A stretch of DNA of 64,000 nt from Polychytrium aggregatum (taxonomy: Eukaryota > Chytridiomycota > Chytridiomycetes > Polychytriales): positions 186,001 to 250,000 of the forward strand of contig NW_026516249.1 in assembly GCF_025602895.1 (NCBI RefSeq), in the 5' to 3' direction. The notes under the pieces are model-generated. The model was not told the DNA's origin. It did not search any database and was given only the letters and a program-made list of their open reading frames with translations. Made by a program: the position numbers and the translations under genes. This document shows positions 32,861 through 45,168 of this stretch, one piece after another (the stretch's first letter is position 1; every line of letters starts with the position of its first letter).

Positions 32861-34876
32861 ATGAACCGATCTCTCCTCAAGAAGCCGGCCAGTACGTTGC
32901 TTCCCAACTCGCCTCTTGCTGGCACCCTGGCCACCGACCTCTCGACTCGTCTGATCCTTTCCCTCAGCAACCCGCCCACCTCGATACTCGCCAGTCACCG
33001 GCACACCTCCAGGCCGACCCGCTCTCCCCTCCCTTGCTTCCTGGCCTGCGCTCCTCGTTTCCGTCCTCTCGGCTGTGGCTGCCTCTCCTTGGCAGTGGCT
33101 GGCATCATCGCTCACATCCACCGCTGACTCTTGTGGTTGTCCACCTGCTGTTCTCATCTTACTCTGCAGACACGGCCTTTTCGCAACAGCGACTCAAGTC
33201 ATCCAACCCCATCCTCACGCCCAAATATGCCATCTCGATTCTGCTGGCTGTTGGCGCTATCCTGATCCCCTTGGGCATCGGCCTCTATATCGCATCTGAG
33301 AAGGTATGCCAAGAACCCCCCCCCATCGCTGCGCTCTCCATATACCATTCGCCCCCAATCTTCACTTTCGCATCCAGACCCTACTCGCAGCACACCCGAA
33401 TGACCTTGGCGGTTGTCCTGACGCACTCTCTCCACCTCAATGCGCAGGTCGTCGAGGTCAGCTTTGACTACAGCAACTGCAATCAGGCATCGACCAGCTT
33501 CACGGCCCCGTCCAACACTCAAGGCGGCGTCGTGAGCCAATGGAAGTACAACCCGTCGTCCAAGACCTGCACCATTCTCTTCAACATCGGCCAGACCATG
33601 CCCCAGCCGGTCTTCCTGTACTACCGGCTCGGAAACTTTTATCAGAACCACCGATTCTACGTCAAGTCGATCGACAAGCAGCAGTTGCTTGGAAAGCAGG
33701 GCAGCTGCGACTCGTTGACGACCCTGGGCCGAGTCACCTTGTCGGATCTGAACCGCACCTTCCCTGGCTACGGCGGCCCCGCCAATACCTGGCTGACACC
33801 CGACGATCTGCAGGCCTACAACAGCACATACTACCCTTGCGGCCTCGTTGCCAACTCGATGTTCACGGGTAAATACGGCATGCGTCGTGGTGCGGCAACA
33901 GATGTATGACGGCCCCGCCATCATCTATGTGTACGATCGATCGCTCGGCGGCTCCGATTCATCCACCCATTGATCTATTGACCAAGCATCGGTGCTTCTC
34001 GATCGATAGACACCTTCAGCAACCTGACATGCTACCAGTCCGACGGCATTCCCGGCAACTCTGGCGCGCCTCCTTGCAGCCCCAACAACACCACCGAGGT
34101 CGTCTACTGGTGGAACGTCAAGAACATCAACTGGCCCTCGGCCGACCCCGTCCTCTACGGCTATCCCAGCTTTGTCAACAGCTGGGACAACACCACCCTC
34201 AACAAGCGACTGATTCCTCCCCCGCTCTGGCAGCAGCTCCCGGCCTACAAAAACGGCTACAACAAGAACAACTTCCCGGACATCAGCACGGACGAGCACT
34301 TCCAGGTCTGGATGCGTGTCGCCGCCCTGCCCAATTTCAAGAAGCTCTACGGCCGAAACGATGGCATGCAGCTCTACCCCGGCACCTGGTCCATCGACGT
34401 TGTCATGAGTAAGTCCAGTACAGCGACAGCTTATGCGCAGGGTGTCCTGCCCATCGCCATGCACTCGCGGCTGTGATCTCTCTGCCGGATCCTGACCACC
34501 ATTTCTCCGCTTCAGACTACGACACCGAGCTCTACAGCGGCACCCGGTCTGTCGTCCTCTCGACCGTCTCCTTCATTGGTGGCAAGAACCCCTTCCTGGG
34601 ACTGGCCTACATTGGCGTCGGCAGTCTCTGCATCCTCATCAGCATGGGGCTCGTCATTGCCAACATGGTCAAGCCTTGGTAAGTTGTCTCACTTTTCTGA
34701 TCTCTCGGTTGCCGTACCCTCGTACTGTGAGCCACCAGCGATGCCGTTGGATAATGCCCTCTTGTGCGTAACTGCCCTCTCACAACTGCACTCTGCATCG
34801 CAGGTCTCCTGGCGACCACTCCAAGCTCGGCTGGGTGCAGCAGGAACAGCTTATGCAGCGAAGCGGCGGCCAATAG
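32861..34876 (+). CDS. CDC50/LEM3-family P4-ATPase (flippase) subunit, paralogue 1
   Basis: Six exons: 32861-32891, 33170-33303, 33448-33868, 34010-34408, 34516-34678, 34804-34876 (exactly 407 codons). A short cytosolic tail (MNRSLLKKPANTAFSQQRL) carries the conserved P-NTAF-QQRL signature. Next come TM1 (ISILLAVGAILIPLGIGLYIA), a large lumenal domain with N-glycosylation sites and paired cysteines (YYRLGNFYQNHRFYVKS; YYPCGLVANSMF; HFQVWMRVAALPNFKKLYGR), the [21 protein letters not shown] stretch, and TM2 (LAYIGVGSLCILISMGLVIA). CDC50 proteins chaperone and activate P4-ATPases that flip phosphatidylserine and phosphatidylethanolamine. No P4-ATPase lies in the window. The N-terminal exon and intron positions match the next gene, so the two arose by tandem duplication. 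Confidence 0.92.
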
Positions 34877-35448
34877 TCAGGCCGTGCCAGCACCACCACC
34901 ACCGGCGCTTGTTGCGCACGTCTCCATTGGCCTCCTTACCACCGACTCTGCCATGCCTTCAGGCCCATGGCACATATGTATTCCATACGTAGCTTGTGTA
35001 TTTTATTCATGTTCATCGCATCGTGACGGTGCTGTGATGATCTCGCCGCCCCGATCGCCTGCATCTTGGATTTGGCCTTCCCTCTGTGATGGCGAACGCG
35101 GCACGGTGAATAGACGCTTTCTTTTCTTTGTCTTGCAGCAAGCGATGCAGGTTGGTCGCCGTCCGTTTGTATGTGAGTTGGCTCGGCCGATGGGCCATCG
35201 TCTTGATCAGCCACGGCGTTCCCGCCCACAGACGAGCACAGGGGAAAAAGAGCGGGAAAGACACCAGTCGTGGGAGTGGGAGCGAGCGACCAAGGTCCGG
35301 CGCAATCGATCGCAGTCCCCTTCCTCTGCGGCAGCACCGCATTCCCATCTGCCTCGGCATCGGTTTGGTCCAGACATCAGCACACCGCAGCTGTCCTCTG
35401 CTCGTCGACAATCCCGCACATCCATCATCCCATCCAGCACGCGACATC
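34877..35448. other. Intergenic spacer between the CDC50 paralogues
   Basis: Head-to-tail spacer of 570 bp holding the 3' UTR of paralogue 1 and the promoter of paralogue 2. No gene or clear element seen. Confidence 0.55.
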
Positions 35449-37695
35449 ATGCCCGAGGAGCGACCCAGGCTCAAGAAGCCCGCCAGTATGAGCCGCATCC
35501 CGCATCTTGCATCTCGCATTCTGTTTCTCGCATCTCGCACCTTGCATCCCGCATCTTGCATCTCGCATTTCTGTTTCTCGCGGCCGCATTCGTAGCCAGT
35601 GCGCATCGACTGTTCAGCCTACTCGTCTGCAGGCGACCACCATCCCGGTGCACATCTTTGGCTCGAACTCGGCCCCTGGCACTCTAAACCGACGATAGCC
35701 ACACCACGATTACCCTCTGGCTCTGGCGACACTAACAGCGCCGATGGCTCTCGTCATTGCATCCCATCCCACCAGACACGGCGTTCAAACAGCAGCGATT
35801 GAAGGCATGGCAGCCCATCCTCACCCCCAAGACCGTGCTTCCAGCCTACTTCATCATCGGTGCAATCTTTATTCCGATCGGCATCGCCCTCTATATCGTG
35901 AGCGACCAGGTGAGCGACCATTCTACCGTCTCTCTGCCGGCCACGTTTCAGAGTCTCGCGTTCGTCGCTTCGCCATCGCTACCTGTGTCCGCGTGAAGCG
36001 ACCCTTTGCATATCATGCTCCGAGAGAGAGAGAGAGGCTCTATAGTGCAATTGCCTGGCATCATTTGGCCTCTCTCATTCGTATCTGCTTGCATCCCACG
36101 CCTCAAACTCGGCGCCTTTCGTTCTCATACGCGTGTGCGCTTGGATCTATTCGCTTTGGTGCGTTCGTGCAGGTCAACCAGGTCGTCTTTGACTACACCA
36201 ACTGTGATCAAGGCGTTGCCAACGGCGGCGCAAGCCAAGTGGCCTTGAGCCCGCCGCTCAACACCATCGACAACCCCATCATCGCCTGGGTCTACAACGC
36301 CACCACCAACCAGTGCACCATTCAGTTCAAGATCAGCCAGACTTTTTCCCAGCCCGTGTTCATGTACTATCGCCTCACCAACTTTTACCAGAACCACCGC
36401 CGATACGTCAAGTCCTTTGACTCCAGCCAACTGCAGGGGAGCCAGATGACAGTCTCGCAGCTTAGCTCAAACTGTGCTCCCCTCCTCGACGCCTCGGGGG
36501 TGTGGGCGCCGGGTGCCCAGTACTATCCTTGCGGCCTGATCGCCAATTCATTCTTCTCTGGTGCGTGCTGGCCACAGTCGTCCCTGGCTACGACACTCCC
36601 TGGCTTTGGCACTCGTCGGCCGTGTCTGCTGCGATCGAGAGCAGTCGAATCATTCACTCCCATCGACTGCACCGCCTGAGCCACTAACACTTCAATGCTC
36701 GTTCCGTCTCTGCCTCGACAGACAACATCTCCAACCTCACCTGCGTCAACGTCACCGGAGTATGTTCCAACGGCGTCGTGCTCGATTCCACCAGGAACGT
36801 GTACGGCTTTACCGAGCAGGGCATCGCTTGGCCCTCCGACGCCCAAAAGTATGGCCTGACGGCCTGGGCCTCGGCCACTGATGCCGTGATCAATGCCACG
36901 CTCGTCCCGCCGCCCATGTGGCAGCTGCGATATCCAAAGTGGGCCAACGGATACAACTCGACCAATCTCCCGCATCTCGGCAAGATGGAGCGGTTCCAGG
37001 TCTGGATGAGGACCGCGGGGCTGCCGACGTTCAGGAAGATCTGGGGAAGGAACATCTCGAGCGACCTCCCTCCTGGCATCTGGCAGGTCACGATTGACAT
37101 GGGTGAGTGAGCAGATGGGATGTACTCGTGCCGGGGGAGAGAGTGCGGTGCGTTTGTGCCCGGTGGTAAATGCGACATATTTTCGAAAATGGAGCGAATC
37201 GCGGATTCAAGCTGCCATGGCAACATTGCCGTCTTTCCACATGCACACGAATTGCCTGGTCTCGGGCTTGGTTTGCGAACACTCACATCATTGCACGGGC
37301 ATTGCGCTCGACAGAATACAACGTCGCCACCTTCAGCGGCACCAAGTCGATTGTCATCTCGACCGTCTCTGTCATGGGTGGCAAGAACCCGTTCCTCGGC
37401 GTCGCCTACATCTTTGTCGGATGCGTCTGCTGGATCCTTGGCATCGGCTTCCTGGCCCGCCACATGATCAAGCCCAGGAAGCTCGGCGACCACACCTATT
37501 TGTCGTGGAACCAGCCGGCAAAGAAGGGACAGGAGGTGAGCATCATCGTTTGCGAGTGCTGTGTCTTGCTGCTGTGGTATGGTGTGATGTCGATGGTGCT
37601 GTCGCTGTGAGTGGGGATAATCCGGCCGCTAATCTGATCGCATATATCTACAGGGCGTCGAGCGCGCCGGCCTCATGGGCAACCAGCAAAAGTAG
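35449..37695 (+). CDS. CDC50/LEM3-family P4-ATPase (flippase) subunit, paralogue 2
   Basis: Six exons: 35449-35485, 35776-35909, 36173-36560, 36722-37102, 37315-37535, 37654-37695 (exactly 401 codons). The layout matches paralogue 1: cytosolic [19 protein letters not shown]1 ([20 protein letters not shown]), a lumenal domain ([59 protein letters not shown]), then [21 protein letters not shown] and TM2 ([19 protein letters not shown]). Exons 1 and 2 end at the same positions in the protein as in paralogue 1. The C-terminal tail is longer and differs ([24 protein letters not shown]). The lumenal domains are clearly diverged, so the duplication is old and the copies may serve different P4-ATPases. 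Confidence 0.92.
35500..35590. repeat. Intronic GCATCTCGCAT-type repeats
   Basis: In intron 1 of CDC50 paralogue 2: imperfect copies of CTTGCATCTCGCAT and TCTGTTTCTCGC. Confidence 0.7.
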
Positions 37696-38026
37696 AGACA
37701 CTGGCGCAATGGGATCTGTGTGCTCTTGAGCGTCGGTGATGCGACCAAGAGTATGTCTGGGTCGGCAAGTGGCGGTGCGGCGATCCATGCAGACCGAATA
37801 GAGCCTGTTGTTGTTCTGTCTCCATTATCGCTCTGTATTCATGAGGGCATATTGTCTCCATGGGCATAGTATCTCCATGGCGCCCAGATTGTTGGCACGG
37901 GCTGCGGCGTGCTGGCTCTTCGTGACCCCGAAGAAAAAGGAAGAGCGACCCGTTTCGGTTTGGATGGTCTGCTTCGTCTTGAACCGAGACCGCTCCTGCC
38001 ACCGACCAGTCCCTTTTTCCATCGCC
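37696..38026. other. Intergenic spacer
   Basis: 330 bp between CDC50 paralogue 2 and the hydrolase gene, both on the plus strand. No element recognised. Confidence 0.5.
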
Positions 38027-39302
38027 ATGCTCACCCAAGAAAACACCCTGACGATTGCCGCTGGCGCCGCCGTGGCCCTCATTGCCGTCGCTGCCTCCGT
38101 TCACTTCCTCAAGCCCAAGACCCCGGCGGTCGCCCAGGTCCAGAAGACGCCTCCTCCAGAGCCCGAGTTCCTGGTCCTCAAGGACGGGAGAAAGCTCGCT
38201 TATCACATCTACCCCCCTCCCGAGGGCCCGGTCAAGGGGACATTGATCTACTTCCACGGCCTCCCTGGCTCGAGACTCGAGGTGAGATTTCCTGCTCCTA
38301 TCGCTTTGCTGTGTCAGCCCAGCCCAGTTGAGCCCAGCCCAACTCGATCGGCATAAGAGGCCTCTGACTGATCTTTCCCGGCCGATCATCCGCTGCCCTC
38401 TCGCCAGGTCGAGCTCTTGCTCCACAGCGTCCAGGACCGCCGCGGTTACCAAGTCGTCGGCATCGACCGCCCCGGCTTTGGCCAAAGCGACATCGACATG
38501 GCTTGCACCCCCGCCAGCTTTGCCCAGAATGAGGTCCCTCAACTGCTCGAGCACCTCGGCGTCGACCAGTTCTCTGTCGCCGGCACCAGCGGCGGTGGCC
38601 CGTATGCCCTTGCCTGCACCCGCTTCTTCCCCAAGAGTCGCCTTCGCTCGGCCGCCACGATTGCATCCATCGGCCCGATCCATGCCATGGGCGGTGTCTG
38701 GAACGCCCCCGGTCCGCTGTTCTCCAAGCTGATGAGCTTCATGATGACGGGCCTGCCTCGCTCGTTCCACGTCTGGGTTCTGCGGATGCAGGACGGCAAG
38801 ATCCCCAAGCTCCAGCCATCGCACTTCCGAGGGCCCGACCGCGCGCTCGCCGAGCAGGATCCCAAGGTCATCGAGCTCTTCCAGAATAGCATGGAAGAGT
38901 CGCTCGTGCACATCCGCAAGACTGCCGATAACGTTGCTGCTGTAAGTCTGGCAGCCTGGCGATGTGCGGTCGTGTTCATTGGAATGAAACCCGGCTTGGC
39001 TGACTGGCGGGGCCTCGGAACGCAGCTGTGGGCATAGACTAATGTACGCTTCGCTGCCGCAGAACCTGATTGCACTCGGCCAGCCCTGGGGCTTCGACCT
39101 GAGCGAGATCGACCATCCGTACATCCACATTTACCATGGCCGCAGCGACATCAATGTTCCGTATCAGCACGCCGAGTACATGGCCGCTCACATCCGCAAC
39201 GCCCAGCTGCACTTGTACGATAACGTAGCCCACGCCTCGATCATCACCAAGGCCGAGATCGTGATCGAGAACCTTGCGAAAGACGCTCAGGAGCCCCGTT
39301 AA
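38027..39302 (+). CDS. Membrane-anchored alpha/beta-hydrolase
   Basis: Three exons: 38027-38281, 38408-38941, 39063-39302 (exactly 343 codons). An N-terminal hydrophobic helix (LTIAAGAAVALIAVAASVHFL) should anchor it to a membrane. The fold signature follows: oxyanion HGLPGSRLE, GYQVVGIDRPGFGQSD, nucleophile elbow VAGTSGGGPYALAC (serine in G-T-S-G-G), acid in YHGRSDINVP and histidine in NVAHASI. The catalytic triad is therefore complete. This family includes lipases, esterases and epoxide hydrolases; the substrate cannot be read from the sequence. It ends (KDAQEPR) 150 bp from the convergent coiled-coil gene. Confidence 0.88.
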
Positions 39303-39451
39303 TCGTCGACCGAGGCGACCGCATGTATTTCTCAAGCTTGCTTGCCCAACTGCACATTGTCGCAGCGCATTCATGCCATAAAGCCGCACAATCTCCCTTG
39401 GTGCTCGATAGTGTCCACCGGTGCTCGGGTCATGAGGCGGGAGGATTGATC

Positions 39452-42400
39452 TCAGATACCCTTGTGGCTCAGCTGTCGCACGGCTCGGCTGCCTCGCTTT
39501 GGTTGGGGCTTACTGCCGGTCGGTGCGTCCCGCTTGCGTCGTCGAGCGGTGCCTTTTGCAAGCTTTGCAGCCACTCCGTCGACATAGTCGTCGTCTGGTT
39601 GTCCTCGATCGGTAATCTCAGAGCCATCATCGCTGAAGGAAAAGCAAACACTCAGATCGGACACGTCCAGCCCTCGAGCGCTGGATCGTCTTGCTATCCG
39701 AGAAGTGCTGCCCCTGACCTGTATCAGGATTGCGTTCACACTGGATCAGCATTGCTCCGCCACTCTGCCACTCTGTGGTCAATGTCGACTGGCAATGTTT
39801 ACCTCCCCTGCCGGCACTTGGCTGCCTGGCTCCTTTCCGATCCTGTGTCTCTTTGCTTGTGGCTCGGCGATATGAGTGCCGGCGTTGTCACCAACTCTCT
39901 GGCCAAGCATCAGGGAGGCGGGCGGATCGACAGCATGGACCCGTTTCTCCGGAACCTGCGGCGTTTGTGCCTTGACGACCGCATTCCAAAATCCCTGGGC
40001 AAATGTGCTGAGTGGATGGAGCTCGGCCGATTCGGTCGTAGTCGCAGCTGACACACTGGATGCGCCTTGGACAGGCTGATCTCCGTCGATATGCTCTGCG
40101 TCTGAGCAAGCAGTCCTCACCGCAACACCCTACTGGCCGTTAATACTGCTGTCGTTCGGATCTGGAGGATCTTTCGCGATCCGGCTCGGGACCAGCTGGA
40201 CCTATCGGTGGCTACTTGCCTGCAGCGGCAAAGGCTCAATGGCGCTCGTGGGTTGAGCCGAAACCTCGCCTGGCTCATCGAGTGTGGTGAGGCTCATTGT
40301 CCGGTCTTGCTCAGGCGGAGGCTTCGAGCCCGATAGCCCAATGCATGCTGTCAGTCACATCGATAGTTGCATTCAAGCAGACGCTCAGTACCGTCGCGAT
40401 CAACTCACTGGCACGCCATCAAGGGACGCCGATGCCTCCCTGCCTTCAGCAACATGTCTTGGCAGCCCCTCGATTGCGTCTGTCAGACAGGCTTCCGGGG
40501 CTTTGTCCTGACTGTCGTCTGCATCTGGCTGATGTGATGGATAGGATTTGCCCGATCGCCCGGCCTTGATCTGGATATCAAAGCATTTGTTGTGTCGGTA
40601 GTGTAATTTGCAATCGTTGCTCGCGACGCCGTTGCTGTCAGCCCACCTGCTCGCATTCGTAGTGCGCTCTGAACTGTTGCAGCAGCTTCGCACGCTCTTC
40701 TTCAACCGCAGTTGCTTTCTGATGTGGACAGCGTCAGCAAAATGAATCAAGCGGCTTGCCCGGTTGGTGAGCGTGATTACAAGTGGTGCCGGACTCTACA
40801 CCTGTTGCTTCTCTTCCTCGAGCTGTCGCATGAGCAGCTTGACCTGGTCTTCCAAGGCGATGGCGCCGACCACTGATTCTGGAATCGAGCCCTTCGCAGA
40901 CACAGCTGATTTGAGTTATGTGATGCTCGTTGCCTGTATCTGTGGTGAGTACATTACCTCGGGCAGCCGCTGCTCCTCATTGAGGCTGTCGCCTTTGCCT
41001 TCATGTCCGTGTGGCGCAGTACTAAGGGCAGCATCCTCGTCGTTCGATGGCGCTCGTCGGTCTTGGGTGCTGGTAGGGTGACTTGCGACATTACCGGATG
41101 CCTGCAAACGCTCTTTGAGAGATTCGATCTCCAGCAGGAGCGAGGGAATCTCGAATACCGACAACCAGTCAGTTCGGTTTGTCCGATACATATGCTCCAT
41201 CGGACTCTTACCTTCATGCCTTGGATATGCAACTGCGTCATTTCAGCTTGCTGTGCCTCGAGTCGGGACTGAATTCGAGCAGCGCTTTCGACAGAAGCGT
41301 GCTTTGGGAACGTACGAGCCACAAAAGTTTGAGATGTGGCTACAGCGAACAGCGCACCGGCTAGGAGTACACGGGCCTTCACCTGGGAGCTGGATCTGGC
41401 TGCAGCGACTGCGTTCGCCTCTTTGAGTCTGCTCGGTGTTATTGTATGTACACAAGCGTGCGGGTCAGTTTGGAAGATTCCTGCAGCGCCTCTGTCTGTG
41501 CGGTGATGCTGGCTTCATTGAACGACAGAGCCAAGATGTCCCCGCAGCACATACTCGCTCTTCAGGCGTCCGAGCGTCTCTTGGTACATTTCCTCGCTGT
41601 GCTCAAGTTGGTGCTTGCTCCGTTTGAGCTCCAAGGACTGTAAGTGGAGCTCTTCTTGCAGATCAGCGATTCGAGAACCAAGCCTCTCGCGCTCTGCGAT
41701 GGATTCCTCCCTGAGCCCCGTCAGGCGATCTTCGAGCTGAGCATATTGACTGGTGAGGCTCTGGATTCTCTGTGCATCCGACTCGTTCTGCCTCTTGTAT
41801 CGCTCCACGGCCCTGAAGTGCCTGTCAGTAGTGGGATATCGCATATGGTCAACCAACTGATCATCATGGTATTGCCAATGCTGACATGTCGTCACGGGGC
41901 CACAGAGATGAGCCGCCGTGGCTGCGTCACTGCAAACAGACTCACTCGTCAGTCACCGCATCCAACTCGGCCTGAATGCGGGTGTTCAATGAGAGCAGAT
42001 CGGCTTTCTCTTCCTTCAGGCTTCGCATTTCCAGTGTCGAGCTCTCCAGTTGCTCAGTCAAGCGCTTGCGGGTCGCTTCGATATCGCGCTCCATATCCAG
42101 CTTCATGGCATGCATATCCTCGCGGGCTTTGCAGGTATCCTGAACAGCAGCCACATGCCTAGCTTCCAGCTGGGATATGCTTGAAAGAAGCTGCTGCCTC
42201 TCATTCCTCAAGCCTTCAATCTGGCTGCATTCTGCAACGAGAGACTCGATGCGCTGGCGAAGACGTTCTGTTTCTTGTAAGAGCGAGTCGACCTTCTTGG
42301 TGCTGGCAACTGATCAGGGGCAGATGGCATCAGAGCACTGCCTCCACGATCCAGAGCACAAACGGCGACCAAAGCTTGCCTCTACTCCTCTCAGCCTCCT

Positions 42401-44294
42401 CAAGCAGATCCAAAGAGCGTTGGTATCGAACGTCGTGTTCGCTGCTTCGTTTCTGGATATCGAGCTCATGCTCTGCGATTGTGCCGGCGTGTTGCTTCCG
42501 CAGAGACTCAAGCTCGTTGGAGTGTTGCTGCTCACGCTCTGCCAACTTTTGGGCCTGCCTTTGCTCTGGGAAGATGGTGCAGTGGTCACATAACATGATA
42601 AGATCAGGTTGGGATATGATCGACTATGGCTCTCCCATCCATCAGAGAGTTGGATTTTGCTGCTACCGCCGCCATACCTTGCTCTCTGATGCGAGCAGCT
42701 TCATCCACGAGTGCGGCGTTTTGACGCTCGACGGCTTCGCTTTCGCTCTTTAGCTTGCAGTTCTCTGCAAGCAGGTGGGTGAGTGCAAGCGATTTACAAT
42801 CGGCACAGATATCTGCAAGTACCAACCCTGCCTTATTGCTTCGCATTCGGCTCGCAGATGTTCGTTGTCCGTCTGAGCATCCTTGACCAACCCGCGCAGC
42901 TCATTGATGGATGTCTGTATGAGAAACTCGAAGCATCGTGAATACATGCTCTCCGTAGCGACTCACATTGCATCTCAAACACCCTCGCCTGACCTGGTAG
43001 AACAGGCAGTCGGTTTTGAGCGCCTTGAGTCTGGTGGCGACCAGAACAGCAATGTCAGTCAAAGACAAGTGCGAGAGGAGCAGCGGCACAGACGGACAGA
43101 TTATCATGCTCCTGGATATCCTGGTCGTGCTTGTCGACAATCTTCTCCACAGCCTGTCGGGTCGCCGAGAGCTCTTGAATCTCGCTGTCCCGCCTGGCAA
43201 GCTCGTCCTGCTGCGCCCTCATCACTTTGGACTGGCTCGACAGCGACATAGTATCAGCGAGGGTACAAGTGCTGCCCAAACGCTGCGGAGGAGCTATTTG
43301 TCTGGCTGTCATTATCCGTCAGCATGCTCACCAGATGCGCTACTCGTTGGTCCTCTGCTGTCGTCCTCTGTCTCAGCCGCTCCAATAATGATGCGATTGT
43401 CTCAAGACCATCGCGGGAATCTGTATCAAATGAAGACGTCAACGACCCCGGAGTGGCTGCTTGGCAGATAGCCAACAAACCTGTCTCGACGGATGATGGG
43501 CGACTCAGCGGCAGCTCCAGATGGATGGATGAGGCTCCGGATTTGTCGTTCTTTGGTACAGTTGAGTGGCAAGCCTCCAAGTTGGGCGAGTCGATCCATG
43601 GCAGCTCTCTGGGGAGATCACATCCAGGAGTATCCCAAAGGGTGGAGCTTGCAAGGCCGCCATCCCTCCTCTGGTAACCACATCTGTCTACGTCGGCATT
43701 GCTCTTGGCCATCGGCATCGACTCAGAGTCAGCATGCGATGGAGGGTATCGAGCACTGGCGCCCGATGCATCACTTGAAGCCGAGACACGAGCAACCGCC
43801 GGATCGAGCAGAGGGACGACTTGTGGCGAACCCGACCTCGGATGTTGGGCGAGTGGCTGCGGCGACGCCAAGATTGAGAGAAGGGATTGGTTTCCGGTTC
43901 TGGGGAGCATCTCTGGTGGAGACGGCGCTGGCGGTTGTTGCTTGTCTCCAGAGGGTCTGGCAGAACGGGACTCCTCAGATCGAGACACCTCGGGACGAAG
44001 GCTCTGCCGATCGAGAGAGGAAAGAGCAAACCCGGCGGGCTCAAAGAACGGCGACTTGGACTGCGATACCGTCCTGTCCCGGGTGGTGCTTGGCTGTGGT
44101 ATGAAGCCGTTTGGTTTGGGTTTGGGCTTGGGAGCAAATTTGAATCCAGTAATGAGCGCTGACTCATCGGATGATTTGGATGCTGGCTGGACAGTGGCGA
44201 TGGGGGCGAATTGGAATCTGCGGGATGATTCTGTCGATGGCTTGGCAGAATGATCTTGCTGAAGGACGTGAGAACTGGAGGAGTGTGTGTTCAT
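39452..44294 (-). CDS. Long coiled-coil protein, many exons, function unknown
   Basis: The ATG at 44294 opens a 963-nt first exon (44294-43332) coding a Ser/Pro-rich disordered N-terminus with a KPKPKPNGF motif. A short intron of about 49 bp and exon 2 from 43282 begin the coiled coil (QQDELARRDSEIQELSATRQAVEKIVDKH). Heptad-rich exons continue near 42880, 42770, 42560-42390, 42290-41945, 41810-41580, 41260, 41150, 40880 and 40740, with many E/Q/L/R residues. C-terminal exons near 40570, 40101-39941 and 39718-39452 are acidic then basic (ARRRKRD, PKPKRG-like), possibly a nuclear localisation signal. Total about 1,000 residues or more. Exon borders in the middle are not resolved here, and the exon between 40400 and 40101 is uncertain. 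No motor, kinase or other catalytic domain seen; likely a structural or tethering protein. Confidence 0.65.
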
Positions 44295-45168
44295 CCCTTG
44301 CTGTGTTGAGTGTGGATATCGATGGATGGATTCAGAGAAGGTCCGGCGGCAACACCAGTTGCTGATGCGAGAGAGGGAGATCAGACGACCGTGAGAACAA
44401 GAAAGAGTAACAAAAGACCGAGTGCGAGGTCAAGGACTGGTCGCCTGAGTGCTGAGTCATCGGGATATGGATGAGGAATGCCGTGTGCGGCAAAGTGAGC
44501 CGATCGAACACACTATACCCAAGCAGATTAGAGTGTGGTAGGATGTCTGCTCAATGGGTTTGGCACCGCCAGGGACCGGGAGTGAGTGCCGAGAGTGCTC
44601 GAGCGCTGCTGCGAATGTGGCCGTGGAGTGATCAAGCCAACAGCCGCGGGATATATCCGCAAGTTCGTTCATGAGCATCCGGAGTACAGGAATGACTCTG
44701 TGGTCTCGGACTCGATCATGTGGGACCTGGTCCAAAGGCTGGAGAGCATGACCGAGAGCGGCGGTCGCAGCGTGCCTGGCCTTACCGCCTGAGAGCAAAA
44801 GGCAGGAGGACAGCGCAGTGAAGTAAGAGCTGAACTCTGAGGATCTGCACCTGAGAAGTCTATTGTCTGGCCGAGCGGATCTCCGGAGACATGTGGCTCT
44901 TTGGATCGGCAGCACATACACCTCCCCTCATTTGATGAAGACTTTGTAGCACTGATAATCTGTCATATTGAATCAAATGTACTGTTGTAGCAACAAACAC
45001 GACAAGATACATAGATAAAACCGAGCATTTGAGCATTTGATCCAGAAATGCTGCCGCTGGCCATAGCGAAGGTGTTGTACTTGTTGTGGATGTTGTCACG
45101 TCTACTTGCTGTAGATGTTGTCACATCCTTGATGAGGTTGCAAGCCCTCGAGGAAGGAGATCCATGTG
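44295..45168. other. Intergenic region upstream of the coiled-coil gene
   Basis: 870 bp between two minus-strand genes. Small repeats (TTGAGCATTTGA twice at about 45020; a GTAGATGTTGTCAC-type doublet at 45080-45125). No gene seen. Confidence 0.5.

Noticed and set aside
40101-40220. Third GC-AG intron in the coiled-coil gene (CAG|GCAAGT at 40220)
   Set aside because: The donor looks good, but the phase does not match the downstream exon, so I could not support it.
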